DNA of 64,000 nucleotides, from positions 434,001 to 498,000 of the forward strand of contig JALIRH010000111.1 in NCBI GenBank assembly GCA_023055505.1, read 5' to 3'. How positions within the stretch are numbered: the first letter of the stretch is position 1; each line of letters opens with the position of its first letter. The notes beneath the pieces were generated by a model. It was not told the DNA's origin. It saw nothing but the letters and a program-made list of their open reading frames with translations, and ran no database searches. The translations under genes and the position numbers were made by a program. The stretch comes from Callipepla californica brunnescens (taxonomy: Eukaryota; Chordata; Aves; Galliformes; Odontophoridae). Of the stretch, positions 45,448-59,000 are shown one piece after another.

Positions 45448-48400
45448 ATGTTTACGCAAATAATACTGTGTACAAAATACAACTGATAATGTACTTGTTT
45501 TTGAGGTAGAAATAGAAGAAATGGCATTTTATCCTGTGTTTCTTAGCTTTTAGTCTCTTGCTGTTAATCCCACTGTATTTCCTCTTGCACAAGATTGCAG
45601 CAAGGAGATTCTGAAGGTATCACTGTGCTTGGATGTAATCACTACATCCATATCAGATTCTTAGCCTGCTCTTGAATGCTAGAAAATACTCCATGAAAAA
45701 TATACTCTAGATAAAATTCACCAGCCAAGCAAAACGTCCCATCTAGGTTTTGATTTAACAGTGGTGACACTTGAACTGAAGGTAGTAAGGCTTCATTTGA
45801 AACCCATAAATTAATATATAATGTGCTTTGAGTTATTATTAACATGCACGGCTCTCGAGTAGTCCTAAATAAACTTCTATTAAATGTTTTGATTTCTCCT
45901 GATGAAATCATATGTATCAAGTTGACATAATTAAGTAAATATTGACATTTGCTTTGGAGAAAAACAGAGCAGTAATTTTAATGAGAAATTTTCAGGAAAA
46001 ATTTTATGGAGATGAAGAATCATCTTTTTTTAGGTACATAATTAGTTTATTTTTTTGAAAGAGTGTATGCTTTTTTCCATGTCTATTTGCTTTTTGATGA
46101 TCATGATAGATGCTGTGCAAACAGTGAGCAGCAGGTAGCTGCTTATCAAAATGAGGATAAGGGAGTATTAAAAAAATGTAACAGATTGAATGCCACAAAT
46201 ACATGTATGCTGACCTTTTAGTAGGCTTCAGAAGTCCTTTTGTATACTTTGTGGAAGTTTAATTTTCTTGATTTATAAATTTTTCAGCTGAAGGAAGGAC
46301 ACATAACCAAATGTCAAGAGAAATAAAAAATAATGTAAAAGCAGTCATAACTGAGAAACTGTAAAAGTGGCAAACTTCATCTCTAGAACTAGACAAACTT
46401 CATATAACAGAACTAGGTTAGGGTTATAGATCAGGCTGGTTCATGTAATCACAAAGTGGAATCATAAAGTCACAAGGTTTGTCTTGTCTCTGGAAGGACA
46501 GAAGGACAATGTATTTTCATTAACGTTGTCATGTGTTAGCAGTTAAAATAGACTAGAATGTTCTGACAGTGTGCTCATAATTCCTTCTTAAATGTATCAA
46601 AAGCATACTGTGTGTTTTCCTTATGGTTTTATGTACCAGAAGGATATTATATTATTTTGATGGATTTGCTGTATCGCACAGTTAATACTTTCAGGAAGTT
46701 ATCTTAAAGTCAGTCATCTGGAATACTTTTTCCTGGAGCAAGATCTGGAATTCGTATATTTGGATTGGTGCACTTGAACAAAGATTTTTGCACTCTTGTT
46801 GATGTACATTCTACTTATTAATCATAGATACTAATGTGTGCTCAAGCATAGACTGAGGAAAATTTTTTAGTGTGGATGTTTCTCATGTCGAGGCATGGTT
46901 ATTCATTTGGGCAGGAAATTTTCTATGACTCTGAATTTTTATAAAATTAGTGAAGAAAATGAATAGGTACATCTCTATCAGATTGTGAATAAAGCTGTAA
47001 TAAGCAACTAATATTACAACTATATTCAAGGTATCATGGAACCAAAGGTTATAAAATCACCAGACTTGCAGAGGGCGATATGTTTTTTGGGGTGGTTGTA
47101 AACCTTGTAAGAAGCATGTTTACTTTAGATTTCCACCAACTTCAGAGCATACCAACCGTAGAGTTTGGTTTTGAACCGCATGACTTAGCTGAAAATTCAT
47201 TGTAATTGGCAGAATTGTTATAAGAATATCTCAGCCTGGAAGTTATTTTTGATTTTCAGGATTATTGGGTGATCTGGTGGTCATCACAATCTTTAGGAAA
47301 CATTAGAACAGTCAAACTTGTCAAATCCAATTTTTTGCAGCTTCTCTGGGCTGTCTCTGCAGTCTTTAACAGCTCCAACTTCACCACGTGCTCTGTACTA
47401 CTGTTCTACCTGAGAATGAATGTGTACAGTTCTCACTTGTGCATTTCTGCTTTCCACCTATAGGTGCTTCTTCTATAACTTGTGTAAAAGTGATGTCTGT
47501 GCTTTCTCGAGTCAGGGCTTGGGGAGAAAAGGTCAGAATCTGTCCCCTTTAAAATTAATCTTTTAATTTGCGGGGAGTACTCCATTACCAAATAATGCGA
47601 ATTGTGGGTTTTTATGTTGTTGAAATAGAACTCAATTTCTATTTTGTATCATATAATATACACAAATAATGGGGTCCAATAATATTAGCCAGTTGTATTA
47701 GCAGCTGTCAGAATGGGCAGCAGCCCACATATAAAGAGTTCTCAAACACTTGGATTACAGATTTCCACACAGCTGGAAGCAAATTAATGTGTTCTGCAGC
47801 AGCTAAAATCAAGGGACTTTTTATGCAAGATGACTCACACCATAAAACACAGGGAGACAATCATAACACTGTTCTTATTCATATCTAAAACAAGGAGAGT
47901 ACTTTCCACTAGCTAATGGAATATGCACACTATTAACGTGCATATTGGTGTTGTCAAGTGTTGAGCTTAATCTTTTTAATGTTAGCAGCTTTAATCATTA
48001 AGCATTTCATTTCTTTGTAGACTTCTGTGGCTATTACATTCCCTTAAGGAACAGAATGGACTATCAGCATATGTTCCCAAACTGACATGTGCTTACTGAG
48101 GTGCAAAACAGAGGTGTTCACATGAAACATGTCTGATTGCATTGAGAAGCTCTGTGTAACTTACCAGAAATAGAAAGCTTGTAGCCGCATACTAGTGAGA
48201 AGTAACATGACCTTGAGTAAGACGAGAAGGAAGTAATTGGTTTAAAGTGTGAGAATTAGTGAATTGCTGATATAAAATAATGTTACTTCAAAGCAGTGTT
48301 TACATAATACTTCTGATGAAACCAAATTCCAATCACAGCTGGACAAAACTGACCAAAAGAAAGGCATCAGTGACTAAAATAAATAAAAAAAAATAAAGCA

Positions 48401-49994
48401 GTACTTCTGTCAGAATAAATCTGTACCTGCTATCTTGCTGTTTAATTTTCTTCTGATCAGAAACAGGTCCACTCCCAGATCCTTCTTTTTGAAGAAAGCT
48501 ATTCAAACACATTGCTAGAAGTTGCAGAAGTGTCTGTAGTAGCCATTCATCACCTGATTTTAACCTTCAGAAACCCAACAATGAGAGATGACTGCTGCCC
48601 TTTCACATTTCTTTTGCACTTTATGCTTATTTTGTGTTCCCTTAGTATTGGTTTGATACCGGTGCTAATGTAATGCTGTTCCTAATGCCTGTTTTTACAC
48701 AGTGTATGGGAAGAGAAAGTTATTTCTTTTGTAACAATGAACTAGTTACAAATTTAAGTAGTGTTTTTGTTTGTTTGTTTTTGCAAGAATATCAATGGAG
48801 GCTGAATTCATCAGTAGGAAACTGATATTCAAAATAAAGCTTCATGGGTGTTTGTGGTTAGTGCTGTTTGTCTCCTGTCTCTGGAGATAACTAATGTGGC
48901 TGTTTAGTTATGGTAGGAAGGATAAAATGTGTCTTAAACACATCCTTGGAGGATGACTGGAAGTCTCAGTTTTCAGAGTGTGTGTGTGTCCACATACTGA
49001 GCAGAGATGCAGTGTGGAAACCATAGGTTTGTTTCCTTTGGGTTTCTGGCACTTCACCTAGAAGACGTTATTATCTGAACATAACATGTTCCTCCTGAGG
49101 AAACCTTAGAGATCTGTTATTCCTACTCAGAGTCCCAGAGAAAGCAAATGCTAATGTTACTTTTCAGCTGCAAGGTGATGAGGTCTAGCACTTAAGCTGG
49201 AGGCTGTGATCCACAGCGGTCACTAACAGGAAATAAGCAATGTTTGTCTAGTGACTTGGCAGCTCCTCTGTACCCAATGAGTGGAGAAGAAATAGCTTTC
49301 TGGGAGGAACAGAAAAAACACAACATCCTTACTGATGACTTTATCCATATGTAAGTTTTTGAGTTCCTCAGATATATGGGAACCGAGTCAAAATCTGTTC
49401 TTCAGTGAAGACTGGGAAATGAAGATGTTTTGTTTTCTGCATTCTGTGGTGCTCTAACAGTACTTCAAAATCTTGCTGGTACCTCTGTTAAGATGCAGTG
49501 GCTCACTGTAGCCCTCCAGGCCAGTGATAGAGCTGAGAAAGAAGCAAACAGTTGTGCTTTCTTTGAGCTCCTAGCCACTGGAACTAAGCCTCTCTTCTAG
49601 TAATAAGAGAAAGTAACTATGATATTGTTAACTTTGAATATCTAACTTGGGCAACACAATCATAGCTCACATGAGGAAAAGCAAATTGTTTCATTTTTTA
49701 ATCATTAAAAGGAATTCCCCACTCTTACTTTGATTCATTCAGTACCCAGAACAGGAGCTTTGTGAGGTACAAATTTGCCCTTACATATTCTCAGAGTTAA
49801 TTTGTCACAGTCACATTCTAGGTGAGCTTGTGATACTTATTTAATTTTTTTAGTCTTCTATGATTGTGTACATGAACAATCAGACACTTGAACTGAAATA
49901 TTCACTTAACTGTAAGCATCACCTATGAAAGCAGTGGTCCTAGGAAGCTGAAATAGTAAAACCTGAACAAATTACTACACACCAAGTTAACCAC

Positions 49995-50430
49995 CTGTTC
50001 CACGTGGTTCTATCATTGCTCACCAGAGAGAGAAGATCAATGCCTGCCCCTCTACTCCCTTTCCTGAAGTAGCTGTAGGCCATAACGTGGTCTTCCTTTG
50101 GTCTCCTCTGGGCTGAATAAACCAGGGGACTTCAGCTGCTCCTCATGTACCTTCCCCTCTAGATCCTTCACCATCTTTCCAGCTTTCTTTTGGACATTCT
50201 ATACTAGTTTTATGTCCTTTTTTGTACTGTGGCCCCCAAAACTGCACACACTGAGACCACATCAGCACAGTGTATAGTGGAACAATCACTTCCCTTAACT
50301 GGCTAGAAACGTTGTGCTTGTTGCACTTCAGGTTATGGTTGACCTTCCTGGCTGCCTGAGCTCACTGTTGAGTCATCACTGTAAACTAGTTACAGGACTC
50401 TTCCCCTCCTCCCACTGGGCTTTGCTTATG
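49995..50430 (-). mobile_element. CR1 LINE fragment, diverged
   Basis: The complement reads as part of the CR1 reverse-transcriptase/3' region. Recognisable blocks are CTCCTCTGGGCTGAATAAAC, TTCACCATCTTTCCAGC, TTTATGTCC and CCCCCAAAACTGCACACA. It is mutated with many stops and its right edge is uncertain. Confidence 0.8.
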
Positions 50431-50699
50431 GGACATCACAGCTCTGGGTCTGAGCCATGGTTTCTAGCTCTTGCTTGTTCTTCATTGCATGCATTGGTGT
50501 AGAATCATTTCAGATGAGCTCTGTTATACCCAACATCTCACTGAGTAGACTGAAGGATCTCAGTGACATACAATCCCTCTGACTGTGGTGTGCTACCCAG
50601 TAATTTATCACCAGCAGTGTATGTGGATGTCATCTGGGTTATTGGTCTCACTCTAAACCCTAGCCTGCTGCTCCTAGGCTCATCTCTGGGAAGCGTGTT

Positions 50700-50860
50700 T
50701 TTTTCACTTTCCCTTTTCAAATCAGGTTTAAAGCCCTCTCAATGAGCCCTGCCAACTTCTGGACTAGAGGATTTTTTCCCCCCTTGAGACAGGTGTATCC
50801 CATATATGACCAGCAGGCCTGGTACTGAATTAACTGCCCCATGATAAAAAAATAAAAAAT
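50700..50860 (-). mobile_element. possible second CR1-type fragment
   Basis: The stretch around TTTAAAGCCCTCTCAATGAG and TTGAGACAGGTGTATCCCAT resembles a common avian CR1-related segment. It may be the same insertion as 49995-50430, separated by diverged sequence. Confidence 0.45.
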
Positions 50861-52806
50861 AAAAAAGTAATTCCTTTGATGGCACCAGCCTCTTAACCAT
50901 GTGTCAATCTGTTGGATTCCCATTCCTGTCAATACTTTTCCCTGCTACTGAATTAAGACATATGGATGGCAGCAAGTAAAAAGTTAGAACAAGCCCTGTG
51001 CCCTGGAGCATCTGCTCTCCTATCAGGATGGATGTAGTCTCTGACTTTAAGCAGATCTATATGGGGCTAAAGATGGATGAAGAGGAAAGAAAGAGACATG
51101 ATTTGAGTACTAAAAATAGCTAATTGTTTCCACATTAGGCCAGCAGCTCTAAGAAATGAGGTAGAAAAGCTGGTGTTTTGCGACAGGGGATTTTGTTGTT
51201 GTTTTAGAAGCTGCAGTCCAATTTGTAGTTGCTAATTAAAAATGATCTATTTTCAAAATCAAGAAATGCTTTGCATAAACAAACAAACAAAGCAGCAGTA
51301 AGCTCTTTATTTAAATGCCTTGGGCAACATGTATAAGGATATAGAGCTTTTTAGTAGTCTGGATTTGGTAGTACTGGCACCATCTATTGGTCTTTTTCTG
51401 TGAAATCAATTTATGCCTTGAGTTTAGTTTCTTAAACATTCAGTCATTTCTAGTGGGAAGTACTAGGAATACATCTTATTTACCTGCTTGTATTGTATTT
51501 CCAGACAGCTGACAGGGTAGGATGTGGAATTCATATGTTGTTTCTTGGAATGTTCTAGTTTCATGCATATAAAACTTTTATTTTTTTAACAGTGATTATC
51601 TTAACATTTTTTTAAAAAAAGCTACTGGTTATTCTATAAGCAGAGATGGAATTGGAAATAAGAACTGAGAAAAGAGAATAAAAGAGTCTTAGAAAAAGAA
51701 GGCAGAAAATATAGAAAGTGAGTATAAGGACTGCAGCAGGATTGAGTACCTGTCAAATGGAAATCTAAGCTGAGACTGATAATTTCTTAGGCAGATAAAG
51801 TTAGCACAAAAATACTGAGCATTGGGAACATATTTAAAATTATATGGAAAAGGAATAAAATTAGGAATGCAAAGTTGGACAAAGATGCAGTGAGCTGAAT
51901 TTGGATTTTTCTTTGCATCTCTGTTGCAGTTCCATACAGCCGTGTGAAACAGAGGTATCCAACACAGGGGGCATCCCATATCATTCAAGATCTTCCTTGC
52001 TTTTTTAATGACAGCTTTTGCAGTCCAGTATTATAGAGACAAAAAGAAGAAAAGCAGTCCTGCTCAAATCCTAATCAAATAAAAGAACAATTGTCTTTCT
52101 ACCTTTCTTATTAAAATACCTGAGAAGGAAGAATGTTCTATGTAATGGCAGGACACTTTTATTCTTTTATTATTGCAGCTTAAACACCAGATATCATTTT
52201 TCAGTTTGTGAAGTGTTTTAGTAGGGAGCATCAGGGTGCGTTCTGCCTAACCTTGACTACTTAAAGGTTGCAACTGGAAGAGAGGCCTTGTTTTGTTGTA
52301 TGCCCAATAAATGTTTAAAATAATTAGTCCCTGAATTGGAGTTGTTTGTAATATAGGCAGAAGTATGCCCTTAACATCAGTAATTTCACACCAAAGATGG
52401 CAGTGGCATAATGATTTCTGAACAAAATTCAGCTACCTTAAATCAAATGCCCTCTGGTCTGCAGTTCAGCAGCCATATTAATATTGATACCTTACTGTTT
52501 TACCTCTGGGGCACACAATGAAGTATACATAAACTTCTTTCGAAGAACCTTTGTGTTGCTGGAAGCAAAATGTATCTGTATAAATAACTCTTACAGGCTC
52601 TTGAAGGCTTGCTTATATACCCAATTTCATCTATAAAGGTTTCCCCTTCCCACTCCTCTATTTAAACAGAGCTCTATTTAGATACACAATTCAATTCTAT
52701 CTGCGATTCAAAACACCATGTAATTTTCAACATTAGGGTGCTGGATTCTGTGTGCTTAGGTGTAAGATCAGCATCTTTCAAAATTTACATTGTATCAAAT
52801 CACTGT

Positions 52807-52872
52807 TTTGTTTCTCTGAGGATATTGTTCACTGTGTGGTTTGTTTCTCTGGGGATGCTGCTCACTGTGTGG
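52807..52872 (+). repeat. 33-bp tandem duplication
   Basis: Units at 52807-52839 and 52840-52872 share TTTGTTTCTCTG and CACTGTGTGG and differ at about four positions. Confidence 0.85.
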
Positions 52873-55626
52873 TTCGCAATGCTGTCCTTGCAGGGAGGTC
52901 ATTTAGACATTTGTTCTTAAATATGGTGGTGTGTTTTGTTTTGTTTTTCTGCGCCCTTCACCAATTTACACTAAAGGAGAGAAGACAAATGGCACCATCT
53001 GAAGATGTAGTAAAACCACTCAAGGCCAGTTACAGCAGAAAGTGAAAAAGCTGTGTAAGTGCTACCAAAAGCTTATGCTTTTGCAACCCTGACTACCCCA
53101 ACTACGAGAAATACCTGAGCATTGGCTATGAACACTTCACTAGACCAGATAGTGAGATGCTTCAGGGAAGACTATAATCACAAGCTTGGGGAAACATTTT
53201 TGCTTGAGTTAAATATCCTTTTGTCTGCAGTAGCCTGAAACAGATAATAATAGCCTCTATGGCAAATAATTCCTGTTCATACTGCGAAAGAAGATGATGG
53301 GATGCTTTTCTGTGTCCAGCGGACGTCATGGATCAGTGATCATGTTTCTTGTGCAGCCAAGTGAATAGTAGTGCCTTATCATATTAAATAGGTAGCAGTC
53401 TGCAAAATAATAATGCAGTGTGTTTTCTTATCAGAGGAGAAAACCCAGTTTTCATGACTAAAGGAATCCCCAAGTCCTCCATGCTTTAAAAACATCATGA
53501 TTTACGTACATCATGATCTGTACAGTTACACTGCTAGGATTTGGGTCCCACAGTCCCCATTTATAAATATCATTGCCTAGAAATCAGATAGCAGCATTTG
53601 CAGGTGTGAGTCATTAGTGCAGGAGACACAGTGATGTGTGGAATAAGCATGGCTCACATCCAAACCAGCCCACACACTTTCATCAGCACCTTGAAGTCTG
53701 CAGCACAGACAAAAAAAAAAACCAAAAACCTCCTAGACTACCGAGTCCTAAAATTCAAATGTGCATACAGTGCTTTTCCTCTTGCTCTGTCACTCAGCTG
53801 TGCTCTAAGGCAGATTTGGAAGACAGTAAATTACCGTCTTAGTTAACGTCCACAATTTCAACTGAATAGATGAACATCCTTTCTTTTCCAGAATACCTAT
53901 TGTTGATTATTTTTATTTCTTTTAATGTGAGAGACAGCATTCTTTGTCAGATTTTTTCAGTAACAAAGACTTTGGACTTAGTGTTATCCTTGCCAGGTAA
54001 AAATGAAAATAAAAATTAAATAAAACTTCTTGAATTAGTGGAAAGAAGACATGTACAGTGCAAGCTTGGCAAGGTAGTTATTTTCCTTATGAACTTTACT
54101 CATACCATTAGACATTTAGGTTGTAGTATTGGTATTATTGCTACAGTTTTTCTCGATTTTCAGTATGCAAGCATACTAATAAAAGGAACACCAGCCTAAT
54201 CCACAAAATACATGATTATTTCTTTAAGCATAATGAAAATCAAGCCATTTTTGTTTCTATCACAAATTATGACCTTGGCAGATTTTTAGAGATGTTTCTG
54301 ATTTCCATGCTGCAGCAGTAAATCAGTAATCTTGGAAGAGCTCACATGGAGCTATGCTCTTTCATTGGAATCCAGACTCAATGGAGTACCCAGAAAAAAA
54401 GGTAGAAAAAAACTCAAATGAGGAATGGGTTTTGGAGCCTTTTTGAAAAAGATACCAAAGCTACAAATTCTAAATCAGTGTTTTGGAACTTACTTTTGTA
54501 AGTTCTAAAGAATTAGTGAACTACTTGAACTATTACTTTGTTTTATTTTAAAAAGTTTGTGAGTTGATAGTGGAATCAGTTAATGGTATTGACCTCCCTG
54601 ATTGCAAAGTTAATGGAGTCTATAAGAAAGGAATAGACAAGTTCCAGAAAAGCACTTCTGATAAGGTGCTGTTACTAAAGAGTATTCCAGATGTCAACAG
54701 AGAAAGGAAAACAGGAGTTGTTTAATTCAGGAATACATCTGACTTACCTCTAATTGGTTCAGCAACTCATGTTGAATGAGGATTCTGGTCAGCTGAAATT
54801 CAAGAAGGTTTCAAGTTGGTGTTCTAGTTTGGATTGCTTTAAGCTAGGATTAAAGAGAGAAGTGGATTATATTTCACACAAAAGCAAGCCGTTATTCTGA
54901 AGCTGATATGTTTTCAATACTGTAAGTTGAATCATTGTTTATCTCCCTAAGTTGCACATTTCACCATTTGCTGGATAATCTTTTTTTTCCTCCCCTATAT
55001 GTATTCTTATTTTTGCACAGAAGTAGAGATTAAAAAAAAGCCAAAACCAGACATGTTTAGATCACTTTCTTCTACAACTGTCTAAATATCACCAAAATAT
55101 TGCATGTGTTTGTTTTGCTTGTAGTCATTGAAAATATGATTAGTTTTCGAAGTTCCATGAAGAGATAATTTCTTCCTTTCCTGCTTTTATTGGACTTTCT
55201 CATGCATGGGCTTAAGAGCAGGTGTGAGATTTGGACATTCTGACAGATGTAGAACAGGTAGAAAAAGCAAAAAATGTCAAAATGATCAGGCTGTCTAACA
55301 GATTACATGGTTTCACAGAAATTCCGCTAATATTTATGCTCAGCATCTTCTGACTGGCATCTGTCTGGAAAGGGTGAAATATATTTTAACATCAGTCAGC
55401 CTTCTGTGAAATTGATACTGCCTGAACAGATGAAAACGTCCCTCAGGCATCAACTACCTTCCTGCACATTTAAAGAAGGCAAAATTCTGTAAATTATAAC
55501 CACACAATCTCAAGTTAAAATGTCAGAGGTGTTACTGCAGGCTCATTGTGATACAGATGAGAGCAGTATTTGGTTTGTATCCTTTTCTGCTGATCCCCTA
55601 ATTGTGCTTATACTGAAGGAAAGCAG

Positions 55627-55949
55627 TGTAGGGTGAATAACCCAAAAGAGCGGCACGCAGAGAAAGGAGTGAGGAAGATGGTATATTTTGCTAGGCTTAT
55701 CTGGATAGTAAACAGACAGCCAGTGAATAAAGAGGGTCACCAATAACTCCACAGAGAAGGGATCTCCAACAAGAGATCCTTCCCTAGTGGTGGTCAGCCC
55801 TTAAATGGGATCTGGGAGAGGTGGAGCCAGACCGCACCCCTTCCAGTCACACAGGTACATTGCCTTCACCTGTGCTCCTGTGCCTGACTCAGTGCTCACC
55901 TCAGGGGATCCATCAGTAGTTCAGGCTGTGATTCAACAGTTCCCATACA
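55627..55949 (-). mobile_element. solo LTR of an endogenous retrovirus, copy 2
   Basis: A 323-bp unit of the same family and orientation as 28379-28728. It lacks a roughly 27-bp segment present in copy 1. The flanks AGCAG (55622-55626) and AGTAG (55950-55954) look like a target-site duplication with one mutation, which suggests some age. No internal viral sequence is present. Confidence 0.7.
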
Positions 55950-56005
55950 AGTAGATAACATACATTACAACATATTTAAGTCATTTTATCTTAAAAATAC
56001 TTCAT

Positions 56006-56040
<35 letters not shown>
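56006..56040 (+). repeat. (CA)n(TA)n compound microsatellite
   Basis: About eight CA units are followed by nine TA units, starting 57 bp past the second solo LTR. Confidence 0.9.
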
Positions 56041-59000
56041 GTGATTGTCTTTCATAAGCTCCCTTCATTTAAATGGCTTTTTTTTTACCTTGTGGTTCAA
56101 GAAATTATTCTGTTGCCCTGACTGAGTAGTTACTAACCTTAGACTACAAAGAATTCTACTGTCTAGATTTTATGGATATTTTCTTTCTGAACAACTTTCC
56201 GCCACTTTGGATGGGAGCTATTCTAGAGAAATGTTATGAACTTACACATCTCTTTTCATATACAGGCTTAATATGAGAGTTTGTGGGCTGCTTTTTAGAG
56301 ACAGAGGTTTGTAGGCTTTATTTCACTACTTCATGTGAATAATTAACACTCAGTATGATAGGTAGAAATTATACTAAATATTGTAAGTGCCAATAAGTTT
56401 TTGATTAGGTCTGAAAATGCCTTAGTAGAAAGTAATTCAGATTACTGAATTATCACTGTCAAACTGAGATCATGGTATTGTCAAATTTGTCCAATTGCAT
56501 AATCAATTTTTCTAGTGTAATAGTTTCAATACTTTTTCTTTATATGAAAATGCAAAATTGTTGCATTTCTTAAAAAATAAAAATAAAAAAGACACTGCAA
56601 ATGCACTGTATTTCTTAAAATTATTTTTCATCTTTAGAAATGGAAATAAGAATAGGAACAGCTTTCTCTGAATAAGTACATGGAGAGCAGACAAATGTCA
56701 CTATGATGAAGTCCCACGACATTCAGTAGCAACAATTAGTCACTATATACACTTACACTGAAAAAAGTCAGATGTAGAACACCGCTGTCAGATTTCCCAA
56801 TGTTCAGGAGAACCTTAACTAAATACCATAAAATGTCAAAAATACAATGTACTGTTTAGTAGTAATGCTTCTATGTATCATGAAAGTGCAACTAGGTGAA
56901 TAAACACAGAAGCATCTCAGCAGAAAGAGAGATTGTGTGATAAAAGTAATAATCAGTTACGCTATTATGTTGACCTTTCTACTATTTCCACTTCATCATT
57001 TTCCATGTGTGTCTGAAGCTTCTGTAACCTACAAAATAATATAAATGCTTGGGTTGGCACGAAGTAATGTAAGGGAATATATAACGAAATGTAGTTAATG
57101 TTGAGTTGTCTTGTTGTTGAGTTGTCTTGTCTTGAGTTAATGTTGTCTTTCAAGCTATTACTCAGTATTTGGCTGATTTGAGTAAGAAAACTTGCTTCTG
57201 ATGCTTGTGAAAATGGAAGCAACCCTTTTCATCACTTTTAGATTAATGCTCCAAACAATGGGCAGTCAGGATAGCTAAATTTAATTCCTACCTGCTAAAA
57301 CTTAACCAAGGAAATCTGATTGGTTTTTGTATTAGTCTCAGGCTTTTGTATTCCTTCTGGGGGTTCAGTAAGGAGGGACAACTTCTACCTTGAATGCCAG
57401 CTTCTATGATAGAGGAACTCAGTGTGGCAAAGGATCAGGCCTCTGCAGTCAGCTCTTCCAGAATTATCTCTCTTTAAGTCCGGTATGAAAAAAACTTACT
57501 GTTTGTGTAACTTTTTCTCCAAATCACAAGGCTCCTTTTGAAGCATGTCAGAGAAGAATAGGAACATAGTAATATCTCTGTGATGTCATTGAGGGCTGCT
57601 ATATATAGATGAACTAAGTTCTTTTTTTGGATAAACTGCACACTGTGTGAAACAATAGGATTATGTTTGGCTCACAACTCACTGGAATGTGTGCCTGCAC
57701 TCTAACACAAGACAATTTAATTTGTAAAAAAGGTGAAAGAAGATGTCTTTGCTCAGTCTTGATGAAAGACAACAATTTGCAGAAATTATTTTCTGTTTGT
57801 ACACTCCAATACTTTATGATTGCTTCAAGAAATGTACAAGTATACCTAGTTCTCATTTTTGGTGAGAGTTCAGTGTTCATAACTGAATTGTAAGTAGAAT
57901 GTGAATATTACATTTGAAGTGAGAGTATGTGGAATTTACTCTCTTTTTAAAATACCATTTAATTATCATTGTTGGTTATTATGGATAGTTATCTGCCAGA
58001 GATCAGACACATGAACTAGTCTGGCAAGGCAAAACAGAAACCTGCAATTGCGTTAAAGGAAAAATCAACTTAGAAGTTATATCAGAACTTTTAATCTGTA
58101 TAGAAGGATTAATAGATCTGAAGGGTTTTGTTGTTGTTATTGTTGTTTTTCTGACAGTATCAGTCTTCACTGCACTTATTTGACAGTACCAACATACTAA
58201 TCTTATGCAGTGACATTTATAAAGCATTTATAACTGTCTTTGAGCAGGTGGGATTCAGCAATTCAGGTACAGTGGAACCCAGAAGCTTTTCCCTAATTTT
58301 TACAAAGCCTGTCTTTGTGACCTTCTTCATCCCCGTAGGTAAATCAGTTAATCTTTCTTTGGCTCAGTTTTCCTGTCTCCAGAAGAAAAATATGACATGA
58401 TATTGCTGCTGTAAAACTTCACTACCTGCCTGCCAAGTGCTTTGACATACTGAGATTTAAGGCACTGCAGAACTGCCTGCCAGTGCTCTTACACAATGGG
58501 TATGGGCTCCCATGCCTGGGTACAAGTCTCTGGTGGCTCATCTTCCACCAGCAGAGAGCAACCAGGTGCTAACAGCCCCTCTTGTCTCTTCAGAAAACAA
58601 TTTGCAGGCAAAAGGTTCTCTGTAAACCCTGTCAACTTGACTTTTATTGAGGTGATGGTATAATTTGAGAGCATCAAAGATGACTGACATTCAGTCTTTG
58701 AAGGACAGAAAGTTAATTGCTGAGTAGGTATTGTGGTTCTGAGGACATTTGTGTCTGTCCCATGATGCTGCTCATTCATGTTTTTTCAGATGAACTAACA
58801 AAATCTGCATAGCACTTCTCTTGTAAGGCTTTGCCATAAGGGACAGTGCCCAGGCACCTTTCAAAACCAATGGATGGAAACATTGGAAACAATTTTTGTG
58901 TTTATTTAATGAAATTCTGACTAAGCGGTCACATAGTCATAGTGCATGCCTTCTCCATCCAGATTAGGGAGTCCTCCAAAGCCCTTGCAGTGAGGAGTCT

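Noticed and set aside
28379..55949. A single provirus bounded by the two LTRs
   Set aside because: Each LTR has its own target duplication, the intervening 27 kb holds PDE11A exon 2 and ordinary intron, and no viral genes are visible.
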